From the NCBI GenBank assembly GCA_045614565.1, contig JAZLDG010000102.1:27660-91659 (forward strand): DNA of 64,000 nucleotides, read 5' to 3'. This stretch comes from Scatosoma sp045614565. GTDB lineage: Bacteria; Bacillota; Clostridia; Christensenellales; Borkfalkiaceae. A program made the translations under genes and the position numbers. Shown piece by piece: positions 57,357 through 64,000 of the stretch. Below the pieces are notes generated by a model. That model was not told the origin of the DNA. It ran no database searches and saw nothing but the letters and a program-made list of their open reading frames with translations. How positions within the stretch are numbered: position 1 is the stretch's first letter; every line of letters begins with the position of its first letter.

Positions 57357-58532
57357 ATGGCAAGAATTTGTATTCCTGATTACGAATATCAGGACAGAAT
57401 CAAAAAAGCGGCAAAATTGGTACAGGAAAAAGGTCTTGACGCAATGCTCGTCGTATCGACGGAAAGCGACTATGCGAACGCAAGATATTTTTCGGGTTTT
57501 TGGCCCTTGTTCGAAAGAGCGGGCGTGTTGATCGGTGCAAGCGGTAAAGCGGTGCTTCTCGTAGGACCTGAATCTGCGATTTTCGCAAAGGACTTCGGTA
57601 AAATTGATAAGGTTATGGTGTTAAAGGAATTCCGTGAATCGGCTGACCCTGCATATCCCGAACTTGTTCCCGATACGTTCAAAATGGCGTTTGACTACGT
57701 TGGCGCAACGGGCGAAAACCTTAAAATCGGTTTGGGTAGCTACGTAGAATGTACCTTGCCTATTATGGAAGGTTTGAAAGATACTTTCCCCAAAGCGGAA
57801 ATTTCCATTTGCAGCGATATTATGGTTGCACTTCGTTCGATTAAGAGCGAAAACGAACTCGCTTGTATCAGAGAGGGTTTCCGTATCGTTGAACTTGCAA
57901 CGGACGAAGTTGTGAAAGCTTTAAGACCGGGCGTTACCGAACTTCAAATGGTCGGCGTAGCGCAAAGAGTTATTTATGAAAACGGCGCGGAATACGAGGG
58001 ACTTCCTATGTACGTATTTAGCGAATCTTCCACTCGCCACGCAATCAGCCGTTCGACCTATAAAACGATTGGTAAAAACGATATCGTTCAGCTTAACCTT
58101 TCCGCGAAAATCGACGGTTATTCCCCTGCAATCGGTCTTCCCGTATTCATGGGCAAGGCAGAGGGCGAAAAGAAAGAGCTTGTAGATTTCTGCTTGAAGA
58201 TGCATAACTGGACGACGGAGAATCTGAAAGCGGGTATGAAAGCAAACATCGTTCCCAATAAGTTCTTGCAGATGTTCAAGGACGCGGGCTATGAAAAGAA
58301 CTACGTATACGGGCCTTGCCACGGTACGGGTATGATCGAAGTAGATGCGCCTTGGATGGAAACCTCTTCTAACTATATCTTGAAGAAGAATATGACGTTC
58401 CAAGTAGATACTTTCATTTCCGGTTCGACCTTCGGTTGCCGTTGGGAAAAGGGTATCGCTATCAAGGAAAACGGCGTGGAATCTTACACCGATTATCTTG
58501 AAAAGCACGGCTTAATCGAATTAGGTTTCTAA
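57357..58532 (+). CDS. M24-fold (creatinase/prolidase-like) protein without metal ligands
   Basis: A 391-residue pita-bread-fold protein: N-terminal creatinase domain (~10-140), then the M24 domain. In metal-dependent members the core reads IDxG...GYxxDxTR; here it is QLNLSAKIDGYSPAIGLP, so both Asp ligands are replaced. A His remains in GPCHGTGMIE. This resembles creatinase, which needs no metal, more than aminopeptidase P. GC-rich codons. First gene of a five-gene operon that also has a creatininase-like protein. Reaction unknown; C-N hydrolysis of a small guanidino or amide compound is an inference. Confidence 0.82.
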   Translation: MARICIPDYEYQDRIKKAAKLVQEKGLDAMLVVSTESDYANARYFSGFWPLFERAGVLIGASGKAVLLVGPESAIFAKDFGKIDKVMVLKEFRESADPAYPELVPDTFKMAFDYVGATGENLKIGLGSYVECTLPIMEGLKDTFPKAEISICSDIMVALRSIKSENELACIREGFRIVELATDEVVKALRPGVTELQMVGVAQRVIYENGAEYEGLPMYVFSESSTRHAISRSTYKTIGKNDIVQLNLSAKIDGYSPAIGLPVFMGKAEGEKKELVDFCLKMHNWTTENLKAGMKANIVPNKFLQMFKDAGYEKNYVYGPCHGTGMIEVDAPWMETSSNYILKKNMTFQVDTFISGSTFGCRWEKGIAIKENGVESYTDYLEKHGLIELGF

Positions 58533-58554
58533 ATTTCATAAACGGAATATAGGG

Positions 58555-58583
58555 AAAGCCAAGGGATTTTTCCTTGGCTTTTT
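58555..58583 (+). terminator. Weak terminator/attenuator inside the M24-creatininase operon
   Basis: AAAGCCAAGG (58555-58564) pairs with CCTTGGCTTT (58572-58581) and is followed by TT then GAAAAGG. The hairpin lies between the first and second genes, so it may lower expression of the downstream ones. Confidence 0.55.
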
Positions 58584-58601
58584 GAAAAGGAGAAAAAGAA
58601 T

Positions 58602-58961
58602 ATGGTAGTAGGAAAGAAAAATTGGATTATTCCCGATTGCGAATTGCCCCCCGAAGGCGAGGGGATTATGAAAGGCCACGAAAGCGTCGTTATCGTAAAC
58701 GACAGCAATAAAAAAGCGGTTATCAAAGTAAAACTGTTTTTCGTGGAAGAAAAGGCTTACGAGGGTATTACTTGGGAAGTTGAACCCCAAACGGTGAAAT
58801 GCTTCCGTATGAACAACGTAGAGCATATGTGCGGCTACGTCGTACCCTTGGAAACGCAGTATGCAATGAAGCTGGAAAGCAGTCAAAAAATCGTCGTACA
58901 ATACGGTAGACTCGACAACCGTCAAACCAACCTTGCATATTATACCACGATGGCTTATTAA
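58602..58961 (+). CDS. ASRT-like protein (sensory rhodopsin transducer family, PF07100-type)
   Basis: A 119-residue all-beta protein: KKNWIIPDCELPP at the start, HESVVIVNDSNKKAVIKV, VEPQTVKCFRMNNV and IVVQYGRLDNRQTNLAYYTT at the end. This pattern is that of the Anabaena sensory rhodopsin transducer family, whose non-cyanobacterial members have no known partner and have been proposed to bind sugars. No rhodopsin gene is present. Position between a creatinase-like and an acetyltransferase gene suggests a metabolic or ligand-binding role. Confidence 0.85.
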   Translation: MVVGKKNWIIPDCELPPEGEGIMKGHESVVIVNDSNKKAVIKVKLFFVEEKAYEGITWEVEPQTVKCFRMNNVEHMCGYVVPLETQYAMKLESSQKIVVQYGRLDNRQTNLAYYTTMAY

Positions 58962-58982
58962 AAATAGGATTGGAGAAAAGCT

Positions 58983-59597
58983 ATGACGGAAAAAGAATTG
59001 ATGCTTGCGGAAGAATTGTACGTGTCAAGCGATCGTGAATTGGTGGAAATGCAAATGCGCAGATTTCGTTTTATGGACGAATTTAATGCAACAAAATATG
59101 AGGATTTTGCAACACGTGAAAAATTAGCAAGGGAATTGTTTGCGCATGTTGGAAAAAACGTGCACATAAACAAGCCGTTCCATTGCGATTATGGTTGCCA
59201 TATCTCCATAGGGGATAATTTCTTTTCAAACTTCGATTGTATTATGTTGGACGTGAATAGAATTACGATAGGAGACAACGTATTTATTGCACCAAGGGTA
59301 AGTTTATACACCGCAGGACATCCGATAGACAAAGATATACGCAACGAGCATTTGGAATACGGTAAAGCGATTACGATAGGCAACGACGTATGGATAGGCG
59401 GAAATGTTGTAATTAACCCAGGTGTAACGATAGGATCGAATGTAGTGATTGGTTCGGGAGCTGTGGTTACGAAAGATATTCCTGATGGCGTGGTTGCTTG
59501 TGGAAACCCTTGTGTTGTTAAGCGTAAGATTACGGAAGAAGATAAAATTTTTTGGCAAAAAGAAAAAGAAAAATATATGCGGTTGAAAAAGAGTTAA
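58983..59597 (+). CDS. Sugar O-acetyltransferase (maltose/galactoside type, hexapeptide repeat)
   Basis: A 204-residue left-handed beta-helix acetyltransferase. The N-terminal helical cap (ELMLAEELYVSSDRELVEMQ) and the hexapeptide coil (ITIGDNVFIAPRVSLYTAGH with catalytic His; VWIGGNVVINPGVTIGSNVV) are those of maltose/galactoside O-acetyltransferases. It acetylates non-metabolised sugars with acetyl-CoA. Its codons are more AT-rich than the genes on either side, so it may be a later insertion in the operon. Ribosome binding site TTGGAGAAAAG. Confidence 0.93.
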   Translation: MTEKELMLAEELYVSSDRELVEMQMRRFRFMDEFNATKYEDFATREKLARELFAHVGKNVHINKPFHCDYGCHISIGDNFFSNFDCIMLDVNRITIGDNVFIAPRVSLYTAGHPIDKDIRNEHLEYGKAITIGNDVWIGGNVVINPGVTIGSNVVIGSGAVVTKDIPDGVVACGNPCVVKRKITEEDKIFWQKEKEKYMRLKKS

Positions 59598-59609
59598 AAG
59601 GAGAAAAGT

Positions 59610-60344
59610 ATGATTTTAGACTATAGCTTTCCGCGTGAAACGGATTACGTAAAAGAGAACAATATTCCGCTCGTTATCGTTGGCGGTACGGTAGAGTATC
59701 ACGGTCCGCACTGTTCGTACGGTTGCGATACGCTTGTTGCCGAGGGCTTGGTGAAATTGCTTGCCAAGGAAAAGGAAATTATGCTTGCGCCTACGATTTC
59801 GTATTCGCCGTCCAGCTATGCGGTAGGCGGTAGAAAGAGCGGTACGGTGCACGTGCCTGAACGCGCGTTCGAGGACTACGTATATTACGTGTTCAAGAGT
59901 ATGTTGTATTCGGGATTTAGAAATATTTACGTCGTTATTCATCATCAGTTTGAGCAAGAAAGCGAAATGCCGATGACGCTTTGCTACCGCACGGCGGCAA
60001 AACGCGCGACGATGGAATATTTGGAAGAAACGCTCGGCGAAGGCTGGTGGGGCAGCGAATCTTACGCGAATTATTACGAGGAATTGGAGGGGGCGAACAA
60101 TCCGTTCTCTTGGATTAAGGTTATCCCTACGATGTCCACGGCGGTACAAAACGCAACGGGTTACGACCACGCAGGCAAATACGAAAGCTCCATTTTAATG
60201 GCGCTTTATCCCGACTGTATCAAGCTTGACCGCATTGACGATATCAAGCACTGGTTTACCGAAAGCGCTCGAGAAGCGAGTGAGGAAATCGGCGACGAAA
60301 TGGTTAAATTGTCGCTCAAATATTTGAAAGAGGCTATTAAGTAA
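59610..60344 (+). CDS. Creatininase-family amidohydrolase
   Basis: A 244-residue protein of the creatininase fold. Metal ligands can be placed: Glu in GGTVEYHGPH, Asp in YGCDTLVAEG, His in VVIHHQFEQE. Members hydrolyse cyclic amides (creatinine) or formamide-like groups in cofactor pathways. Combined with the creatinase-like M24 gene this hints at stepwise opening of a ring and hydrolysis of an amide, but substrates other than creatinine are likely in a gut anaerobe. It ends directly against the next gene (TAA then ATG). Confidence 0.88.
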   Translation: MILDYSFPRETDYVKENNIPLVIVGGTVEYHGPHCSYGCDTLVAEGLVKLLAKEKEIMLAPTISYSPSSYAVGGRKSGTVHVPERAFEDYVYYVFKSMLYSGFRNIYVVIHHQFEQESEMPMTLCYRTAAKRATMEYLEETLGEGWWGSESYANYYEELEGANNPFSWIKVIPTMSTAVQNATGYDHAGKYESSILMALYPDCIKLDRIDDIKHWFTESAREASEEIGDEMVKLSLKYLKEAIK

Positions 60345-62468
60345 ATGTTACCTCCTATTAAAAAGGTTAAATTAGAAAGACAAAACTTTCCGCAACTTTG
60401 GCAAGCCGTAATTTTTAGAAATTACGGCTTTGTCCGTACGGAGAACCTCGCAAAAACGCTCCGTTGCGATATTGCCACGATAGAGCGCGAGGCGTTGCGC
60501 TTGGGGCTTGAGAACGTGGAATACGACTCTGTTTGGGAAGAGCGTGGGTATATAACCACCATTCGCAACAACTGGCTTATTATCCCTTACGAGCAAATCA
60601 CTTCGCTTTTGGATATTACCGCGGAACGGTTGGAATATATTCTCGTCAACGACGATTTCTTGAACGTGAAGCTGGGTGATTTTAAGCCCGAATGTGCGCC
60701 CGTGTACTACGCGCCGTTATCGGAGAAAGACGAGCAAAAAACGCGCGTGATTGCGGACACGGTACGCGCTAACCGCGCAAGCGCAAGCCGTAAACCGTTC
60801 GCGTTTTTCACAGAAAAGACGGACGGGGGGATTGAGATTAAGCAATCGAACGGCGTTCGGATTGTGCACGGCTACTTGTCGCCGTGCGGGGACGCGTTTA
60901 TCGAGAAGAGCGAGGGCTACTTGCCTGATTCTCTTTTGAAAGAATACGCAAAAAAGGGCGTAAACGGGTTATGGTTTCACGGCGTTTTGTCCGCGCTTTC
61001 GCCCTATCCTTTCGACGAGTCCGCGAGTGTGGGCTATGAAACGCGTAGAAAGAATTTGAGCAACTTGATTGCACGTTGCAAAAAATACGGCATAAAAATA
61101 TACATCTACTTGAACGAACCGCGCGGGCTTGCGGAGAAGAAATTCGGTAAATACGCCTATCTTATGGGACGGCGCGAACGCGGTTTTGCTTCGCTGTGTT
61201 TTGAGCGCGAGGAAACGCAAACGTATTTGTACGAAGCGATTAAGGATTTGTTTACCGCCGTGCCTGAAATCGGGGGCGTAATCACGATTACCATGAGTGA
61301 AAACTTAACGCATTGTCGTTACCGCATCGGGACGAACTGTCCCGTGTGCGCCAACGTTGCACCCGAAGAAATCGTTGCACGCATCAACAATACCATTATG
61401 CGCGGTATGCGCGATAGCGGTAGCAAGGCGGAATTGATTGCCAACCGTTGGGGCTGGTCGTCGTTTAGCGACTGGACGAGAGAGCAGGCTTTGCGTTGCA
61501 TTGACTTGCACGATAAGGACGTTTCCATTTTAAGCGTAAGCGAGGACGAACTTCCGTTTAAGAAAGGCGGGGTGGAAAGCAAGGTGTGTGATTATTCTAT
61601 TTCCAACGTTGGTCCTAGCGAAATTACGATTGCCTCGCTGACGCGCGCAAAGGAAAAAGGGCATAAAACGTACGCAAAAGTACAGGTAAATAACAGTTGG
61701 GAGTGTTCCACCGTACCCTATTTGCCCGTGTACGATTTGTTCTATAAACATTTCAAAAACCTTGCCGAAATCGGCGTGTATAACTATATGCTTACGTGGA
61801 CTTTGGGCGGTTATCCCTCGCCTACGTTCGATTTGTGTGCGGAATACGCCGAGAAGGGGGAAGCGTTCGATTTGAACGCGTGGTACGAAACGCAATACGG
61901 CAAACAAGGCGATAAGATACACGAAGCGGTAAAAGCGTTTTGTGCAGGCTTTAAAGAATATCCGTTCAGTATAGACCCGTTGTATTATTCGCCCAAAACG
62001 CTTGGACCTGCAAATATGTGGGACTGGGCGCAAGAGGGTAAAATTTCGACGATGGTTTGCTACGCTTACGATGACTACGAAACTTGGATTAAGCCGTATC
62101 CGTACGAAGTGTACGTTTTGCAAATGCAAAAACTGCTTGCGCTTTGGGGAAAGGGCTTGGAAATGCTCCAAACGCTGGAAAAAACGGACGCTGTGCGCGA
62201 TTTGGAAATTTATGCGCAAACGGCGTACGTGCATTTTAAAGCGGATTTACTGCAAACGCAATTTTCTTATTATAAGCGCGACAGAGCGCGGTATACAGCC
62301 GAGCTTGCGACAATTTTAGAAGAAGAAACGGCGATTACTAAAACGCTTATTTCGTTGAGAGCGCAAAACCCGTACGTGGGGTACGAAGCGTCTAACCATT
62401 ATTTCTATAACGAACGCAACTTGCTCGAAAAACTGTTGAATATCCTGTTTTTAAGTATTGATCTTTGA
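60345..62468 (+). CDS. Glycosidase-like TIM-barrel protein with N-terminal helix-turn-helix-like region
   Basis: A 707-residue protein. The N-terminal ~60 residues (FPQLWQAVIFRNYGFVRTEN, then LAKTLRCDIATIEREALRLG) look like a helix-turn-helix. The middle (~190-500) has a TIM-barrel pattern resembling GH20/DUF4838-type proteins: GYLPDSLLKEYAKKGVNGLW, KIYIYLNEPRGL, GGVITITMSENLTHC, and a cysteine pair in TNCPVCANV. I do not recognise a named family and cannot assign catalytic residues safely. The start abuts the creatininase stop. Strongly GC-rich codons (GCG, CGC, AAC). Possibly acts on the same compound as its four operon partners. Confidence 0.75.
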   Translation: MLPPIKKVKLERQNFPQLWQAVIFRNYGFVRTENLAKTLRCDIATIEREALRLGLENVEYDSVWEERGYITTIRNNWLIIPYEQITSLLDITAERLEYILVNDDFLNVKLGDFKPECAPVYYAPLSEKDEQKTRVIADTVRANRASASRKPFAFFTEKTDGGIEIKQSNGVRIVHGYLSPCGDAFIEKSEGYLPDSLLKEYAKKGVNGLWFHGVLSALSPYPFDESASVGYETRRKNLSNLIARCKKYGIKIYIYLNEPRGLAEKKFGKYAYLMGRRERGFASLCFEREETQTYLYEAIKDLFTAVPEIGGVITITMSENLTHCRYRIGTNCPVCANVAPEEIVARINNTIMRGMRDSGSKAELIANRWGWSSFSDWTREQALRCIDLHDKDVSILSVSEDELPFKKGGVESKVCDYSISNVGPSEITIASLTRAKEKGHKTYAKVQVNNSWECSTVPYLPVYDLFYKHFKNLAEIGVYNYMLTWTLGGYPSPTFDLCAEYAEKGEAFDLNAWYETQYGKQGDKIHEAVKAFCAGFKEYPFSIDPLYYSPKTLGPANMWDWAQEGKISTMVCYAYDDYETWIKPYPYEVYVLQMQKLLALWGKGLEMLQTLEKTDAVRDLEIYAQTAYVHFKADLLQTQFSYYKRDRARYTAELATILEEETAITKTLISLRAQNPYVGYEASNHYFYNERNLLEKLLNILFLSIDL

Positions 62469-62480
62469 AGGATTAATAAT

Positions 62481-63320
62481 GTGCAAGCTATTGAAGCGTT
62501 AAAAAATGTTGCGCTTGGAGTGGATGAAAATTCGATTCCTTCAACATCTCATGAGCTTTCAATGTACTATTTTGAGAATTTTAGAAAACGAAAAGTTGCA
62601 AAGCTAACGTATGATAATGATTTTGGGCGTTATAAAAATCATATAAAACCGTATTATGAGTCCATAAAAATTAAAGAGATAACCCCTAATGCTTGTCAAA
62701 GACATATAGATGCTTTATCAAAAAAATCGACAAAAACGAGCGTGGAGGTATATAGTTTGCTTAGTGTAATTTTTAAAGCGGCAATTGCACATGGGCTTAT
62801 AGAAAAGAATCCGCTTTCGATGGTATTAAAGCCTACGCATCAAACTGAACATGGCGTTGCGCTTACGAAGGAGAAAGAGAAAAAATTACTTCAAGGCGTA
62901 AAAGGGACAAAATACGAGTATATATTTGCACTGGCGTTATATACAGGCTTGCGTCCTAACGAGTTGGAAACAGCAAAAATCGAAGGAAAATTCATTATTG
63001 CAAAAAACTCTAAAAGAAAAGGTGGAAAAATTGAGTATAAGAAAATTCCGATATGCGCTATGTTGCAACCTTACCTTGAAGGAATGAAAGAATTGCAGAT
63101 TCCTACGCTTGAATATATTCGTTACAGTTTTAATAACATTTTACCGAATCATATTTTATATGACTTGCGAACTACGTTTTATACAAGATGCGAAGAGTGT
63201 GGAGTTGCGGAACCGGCAAGAGATGAATTTGTAGGCCATAGTAGGGGAAAGCTTAATAGCACATACTCGGATTTGTCGGACGAATATCTGTTTAGCGAAG
63301 GAAGAAAATTGGTTTGGTAA
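62481..63320 (+). CDS. Tyrosine recombinase (integrase) of the island
   Basis: A 279-residue integrase of the phage/conjugative-transposon type. Core-binding domain at ~25-110; catalytic domain has Arg in YTGLRPNE, the Box II segment YDLRTTFYTRC (Tyr where His is usual), VGHSRG and the nucleophile Tyr in NSTYSDLSDEY. It begins with GTG after GAAGGATTA. It lacks the ~60-residue arm-binding domain usual at the N terminus and follows the previous gene's TGA in the same frame by only 12 bp, so it may be 5'-truncated. It lies next to the TGCCCC repeats and tRNA-Lys end that would be its attachment site. Confidence 0.9.
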   Translation: MQAIEALKNVALGVDENSIPSTSHELSMYYFENFRKRKVAKLTYDNDFGRYKNHIKPYYESIKIKEITPNACQRHIDALSKKSTKTSVEVYSLLSVIFKAAIAHGLIEKNPLSMVLKPTHQTEHGVALTKEKEKKLLQGVKGTKYEYIFALALYTGLRPNELETAKIEGKFIIAKNSKRKGGKIEYKKIPICAMLQPYLEGMKELQIPTLEYIRYSFNNILPNHILYDLRTTFYTRCEECGVAEPARDEFVGHSRGKLNSTYSDLSDEYLFSEGRKLVW

Positions 63321-63329
63321 ACGCTAAAA

Positions 63330-63450
63330 TTTGTGCCCCAAAAACAGAAAAAAATTGGTTAAAAAATCAGGGTTGTTTTAGGGATAAATTTTATGCCCCA
63401 AAAAAATCAGTTTTTATGCCCCAATTTATGCCCCAAATTGTGCCCCAAAA
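63330..63450 (+). repeat. Five direct repeats, TTRTGCCCCAA, beside the integrase
   Basis: Copies of TGCCCC start at 63334, 63394, 63417, 63429 and 63441, each within TT(A/G)TGCCCCAA; the last three are 12 bp apart. They lie between the integrase stop and the tRNA end, where arm-type integrase sites are found. Probable arm sites or part of an excisionase/integrase control region. Confidence 0.75.
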
Positions 63451-63508
63451 GTTGGCAAGGTAACGAAAAACGCTTCAAAAAGGGCGAATATTTATACAAA
63501 AATGCAAA

Positions 63509-63547
63509 GAAAAAACCCATTTATGCAGGTTTTCTTGCATAAATGGG
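63509..63547 (-). terminator. Terminator after the tRNA operon, carried by the island end
   Basis: On the minus strand CCCATTTATGCA and TGCATAAATGGG form a perfect 12-bp stem with an 8-nt loop followed by six T (63510-63515 as A on the plus strand). It begins six bases past the tRNA-Lys(CTT) 3' end. It thus ends the tRNA transcript in the present arrangement, replacing the one at 2795-2820. Confidence 0.85.
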
Positions 63548-63552
63548 AAATT

Positions 63553-63567
63553 CTGGTGGACGATCAG
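63553..63567 (-). repeat. Right attachment site: 3' end of tRNA-Lys(CTT)
   Basis: CTGGTGGACGATCAG covers the CCA end, the acceptor 3' strand and the first bases of the T arm. It matches 2822-2836 in 14 of 15 bases. Confidence 0.6.
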
Positions 63568-63629
63568 GGACTCGAACCCTGGGCCCACTGATTAAGAGTC
63601 AGTTGCTCTACCAGCTGAGCTAATCATCC
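63554..63629 (-). tRNA. tRNA-Lys (CTT)
   Basis: 76 nt including encoded CCA. Anticodon loop CTCTTAA inside the CTGA/TCAG stem gives CTT. The acceptor stem is GGATGAT with ATCGTCC (one T-G pair). Its 3' end is the proposed insertion site of the island, and it faces the integrase. Confidence 0.95.
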
Positions 63630-63634
63630 ATATA

Positions 63635-63710
63635 TGGTGGTCCATCGGAGGCTCGAACTCCGGACACCTTGATTAAAAATCAAGTGCTCTACCTACTGAG
63701 CTAATGGGCC
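63635..63710 (-). tRNA. tRNA-Lys (TTT)
   Basis: 76 nt including CCA. Anticodon stem TTGAT/ATCAA around TTTTTAA gives TTT. T arm CGGAG/CTCCG. The acceptor stem GGCCCAT with ATGGACC has one C-A mismatch. It lies 5 bp upstream of tRNA-Lys(CTT) in the same transcript. Confidence 0.95.
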
Positions 63711-63740
63711 AAGACGTTGTTACGGGGCTGTCCACGTAAG

Positions 63741-63816
63741 TGGCTGGGGTGGCAGGATTTGAACCTACGAATGCCGGAATCAAAATCCGGTGCCTTAACC
63801 ACTTGGCGACACCCCA
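63741..63816 (-). tRNA. tRNA-Gln (TTG)
   Basis: 76 nt including CCA. Anticodon stem CCGGA/TCCGG around TTTTGAT gives TTG. Acceptor TGGGGTG/CACCCCA, discriminator G. Confidence 0.95.
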
Positions 63817-63825
63817 ATCAATAAA

Positions 63826-63903
63826 TGGGGCGGGCGACAAGAATCGAACTTGCGACCTCCAGGGCCACAATCTGGCGCTCTAACCAACTGAGCTACGCCC
63901 GCC
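63826..63903 (-). tRNA. tRNA-His (GTG)
   Basis: 78 nt including CCA and the encoded extra 5' G (-1) opposite C73, the mark of histidine tRNAs. The anticodon loop TTGTGGC gives GTG. The anticodon stem has one A-C mismatch next to the loop. Confidence 0.95.
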
Positions 63904-63921
63904 ATAAGTCCGCCATTTATT

Positions 63922-63998
63922 TGGTGCGCCTGAAGAGATTCGAACTCCTGACACACGGCTTAGAAGGCCGTTGCTCTATCCAACTGAGCTACAGGCGC
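63922..63998 (-). tRNA. tRNA-Arg (TCT)
   Basis: 77 nt including CCA. Anticodon stem ACGGC/GCCGT around CTTCTAA gives TCT. Acceptor GCGCCTG/CAGGCGC. First in the visible tRNA series; the promoter lies beyond the window. Confidence 0.95.
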
Positions 63999-64000
63999 AT

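Noticed and set aside
57921..58508. 195-codon minus-strand frame opposite the M24 gene
   Set aside because: Antisense shadow; no ribosome binding site or protein-like composition.
61530..62234. 234-codon open frame on the minus strand inside the glycosidase-like gene
   Set aside because: Antisense shadow caused by GCG/CGC-rich codons; the plus-strand gene is well supported by its place in the operon.
63330..63450. TGCCCC repeats considered as a CRISPR array
   Set aside because: The repeats are too short (about 11 bp), spacers are 12-60 bp and not uniform, and no cas gene is in the window.

Overview
The window looks like chromosome of an anaerobic, Gram-positive, gut-type member of the Bacillota (Clostridia). 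The signs are AG-rich ribosome binding sites, many lipoproteins with a lipobox and no outer-membrane transport genes, shared-ATPase style sugar ABC permeases, a glycyl radical enzyme and tightly packed co-directional operons. A Christensenellales-like host is a guess from overall gene style, not something the sequence proves.

Layout. (1) 1-2820 is core-like: the end of one CobW-type GTPase, a second CobW GTPase fused to a YcgQ-like C-terminal domain, and gdhA. (2) From about 2822 to 63553 lies what I read as one ~60.7 kb genomic island. Its right end has a tyrosine recombinase (62481-63320), a set of TGCCCC direct repeats and the 3' end of a tRNA-Lys gene. A 14-of-15 copy of that tRNA end lies at 2822-2836, next to a terminator that fits the original end of the tRNA operon. 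(3) 63554-63998 is a minus-strand tRNA cluster in the order Arg-His-Gln-Lys(TTT)-Lys(CTT), core chromosome again.

Inside the island: 2.8-6.0 kb is decayed (an oxidoreductase with an in-frame stop and two frameshifted replication-type genes of a conjugative element). 6.2-8.3 kb has a polysaccharide deacetylase and a metallophosphoesterase. 9.0-14.7 kb has an AraC regulator divergent from a five-gene operon (SDR, divergent type I dehydroquinase-like enzyme, serine hydrolase, MBL-SGNH fusion, quinone oxidoreductase). 14.9-23.9 kb has a second AraC regulator divergent from a glycyl radical enzyme operon (GRE, esterases, phosphotriesterase-like hydrolases, SMP-30 lactonase, DMT transporter, radical SAM activase); a decayed duplicate of its transporter follows at 24.3-25.2 kb, then a GH30 glycosidase. 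27.3-30.5 kb has a DeoR regulator, a sorbose-1-phosphate reductase-like dehydrogenase and a PfkB sugar kinase. 30.7-46.5 kb is an ABC sugar importer (binding protein plus two permeases, no ATPase) followed by a run of large exported proteins sharing a repeated module. 46.6-57.2 kb holds GH2, GH36, GH35, a second GH36 and two NAD-dependent enzymes. 57.4-62.5 kb is a separate operon: creatinase-like M24 protein, ASRT-like protein, acetyltransferase, creatininase-like amidohydrolase and a glycosidase-like protein.

Together the island reads as a glycan-use locus. Exported proteins would bind or trim a polymer, the ABC importer takes up oligosaccharides, cytoplasmic glycosidases and esterases break them down, and dehydrogenases, a kinase and a glycyl radical enzyme process the sugars. 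The best candidates for undescribed biology are the glycyl radical enzyme/lactonase/esterase operon, the exported module shared by neighbouring genes at 39.6-45.2 kb, and the M24/ASRT/creatininase operon.
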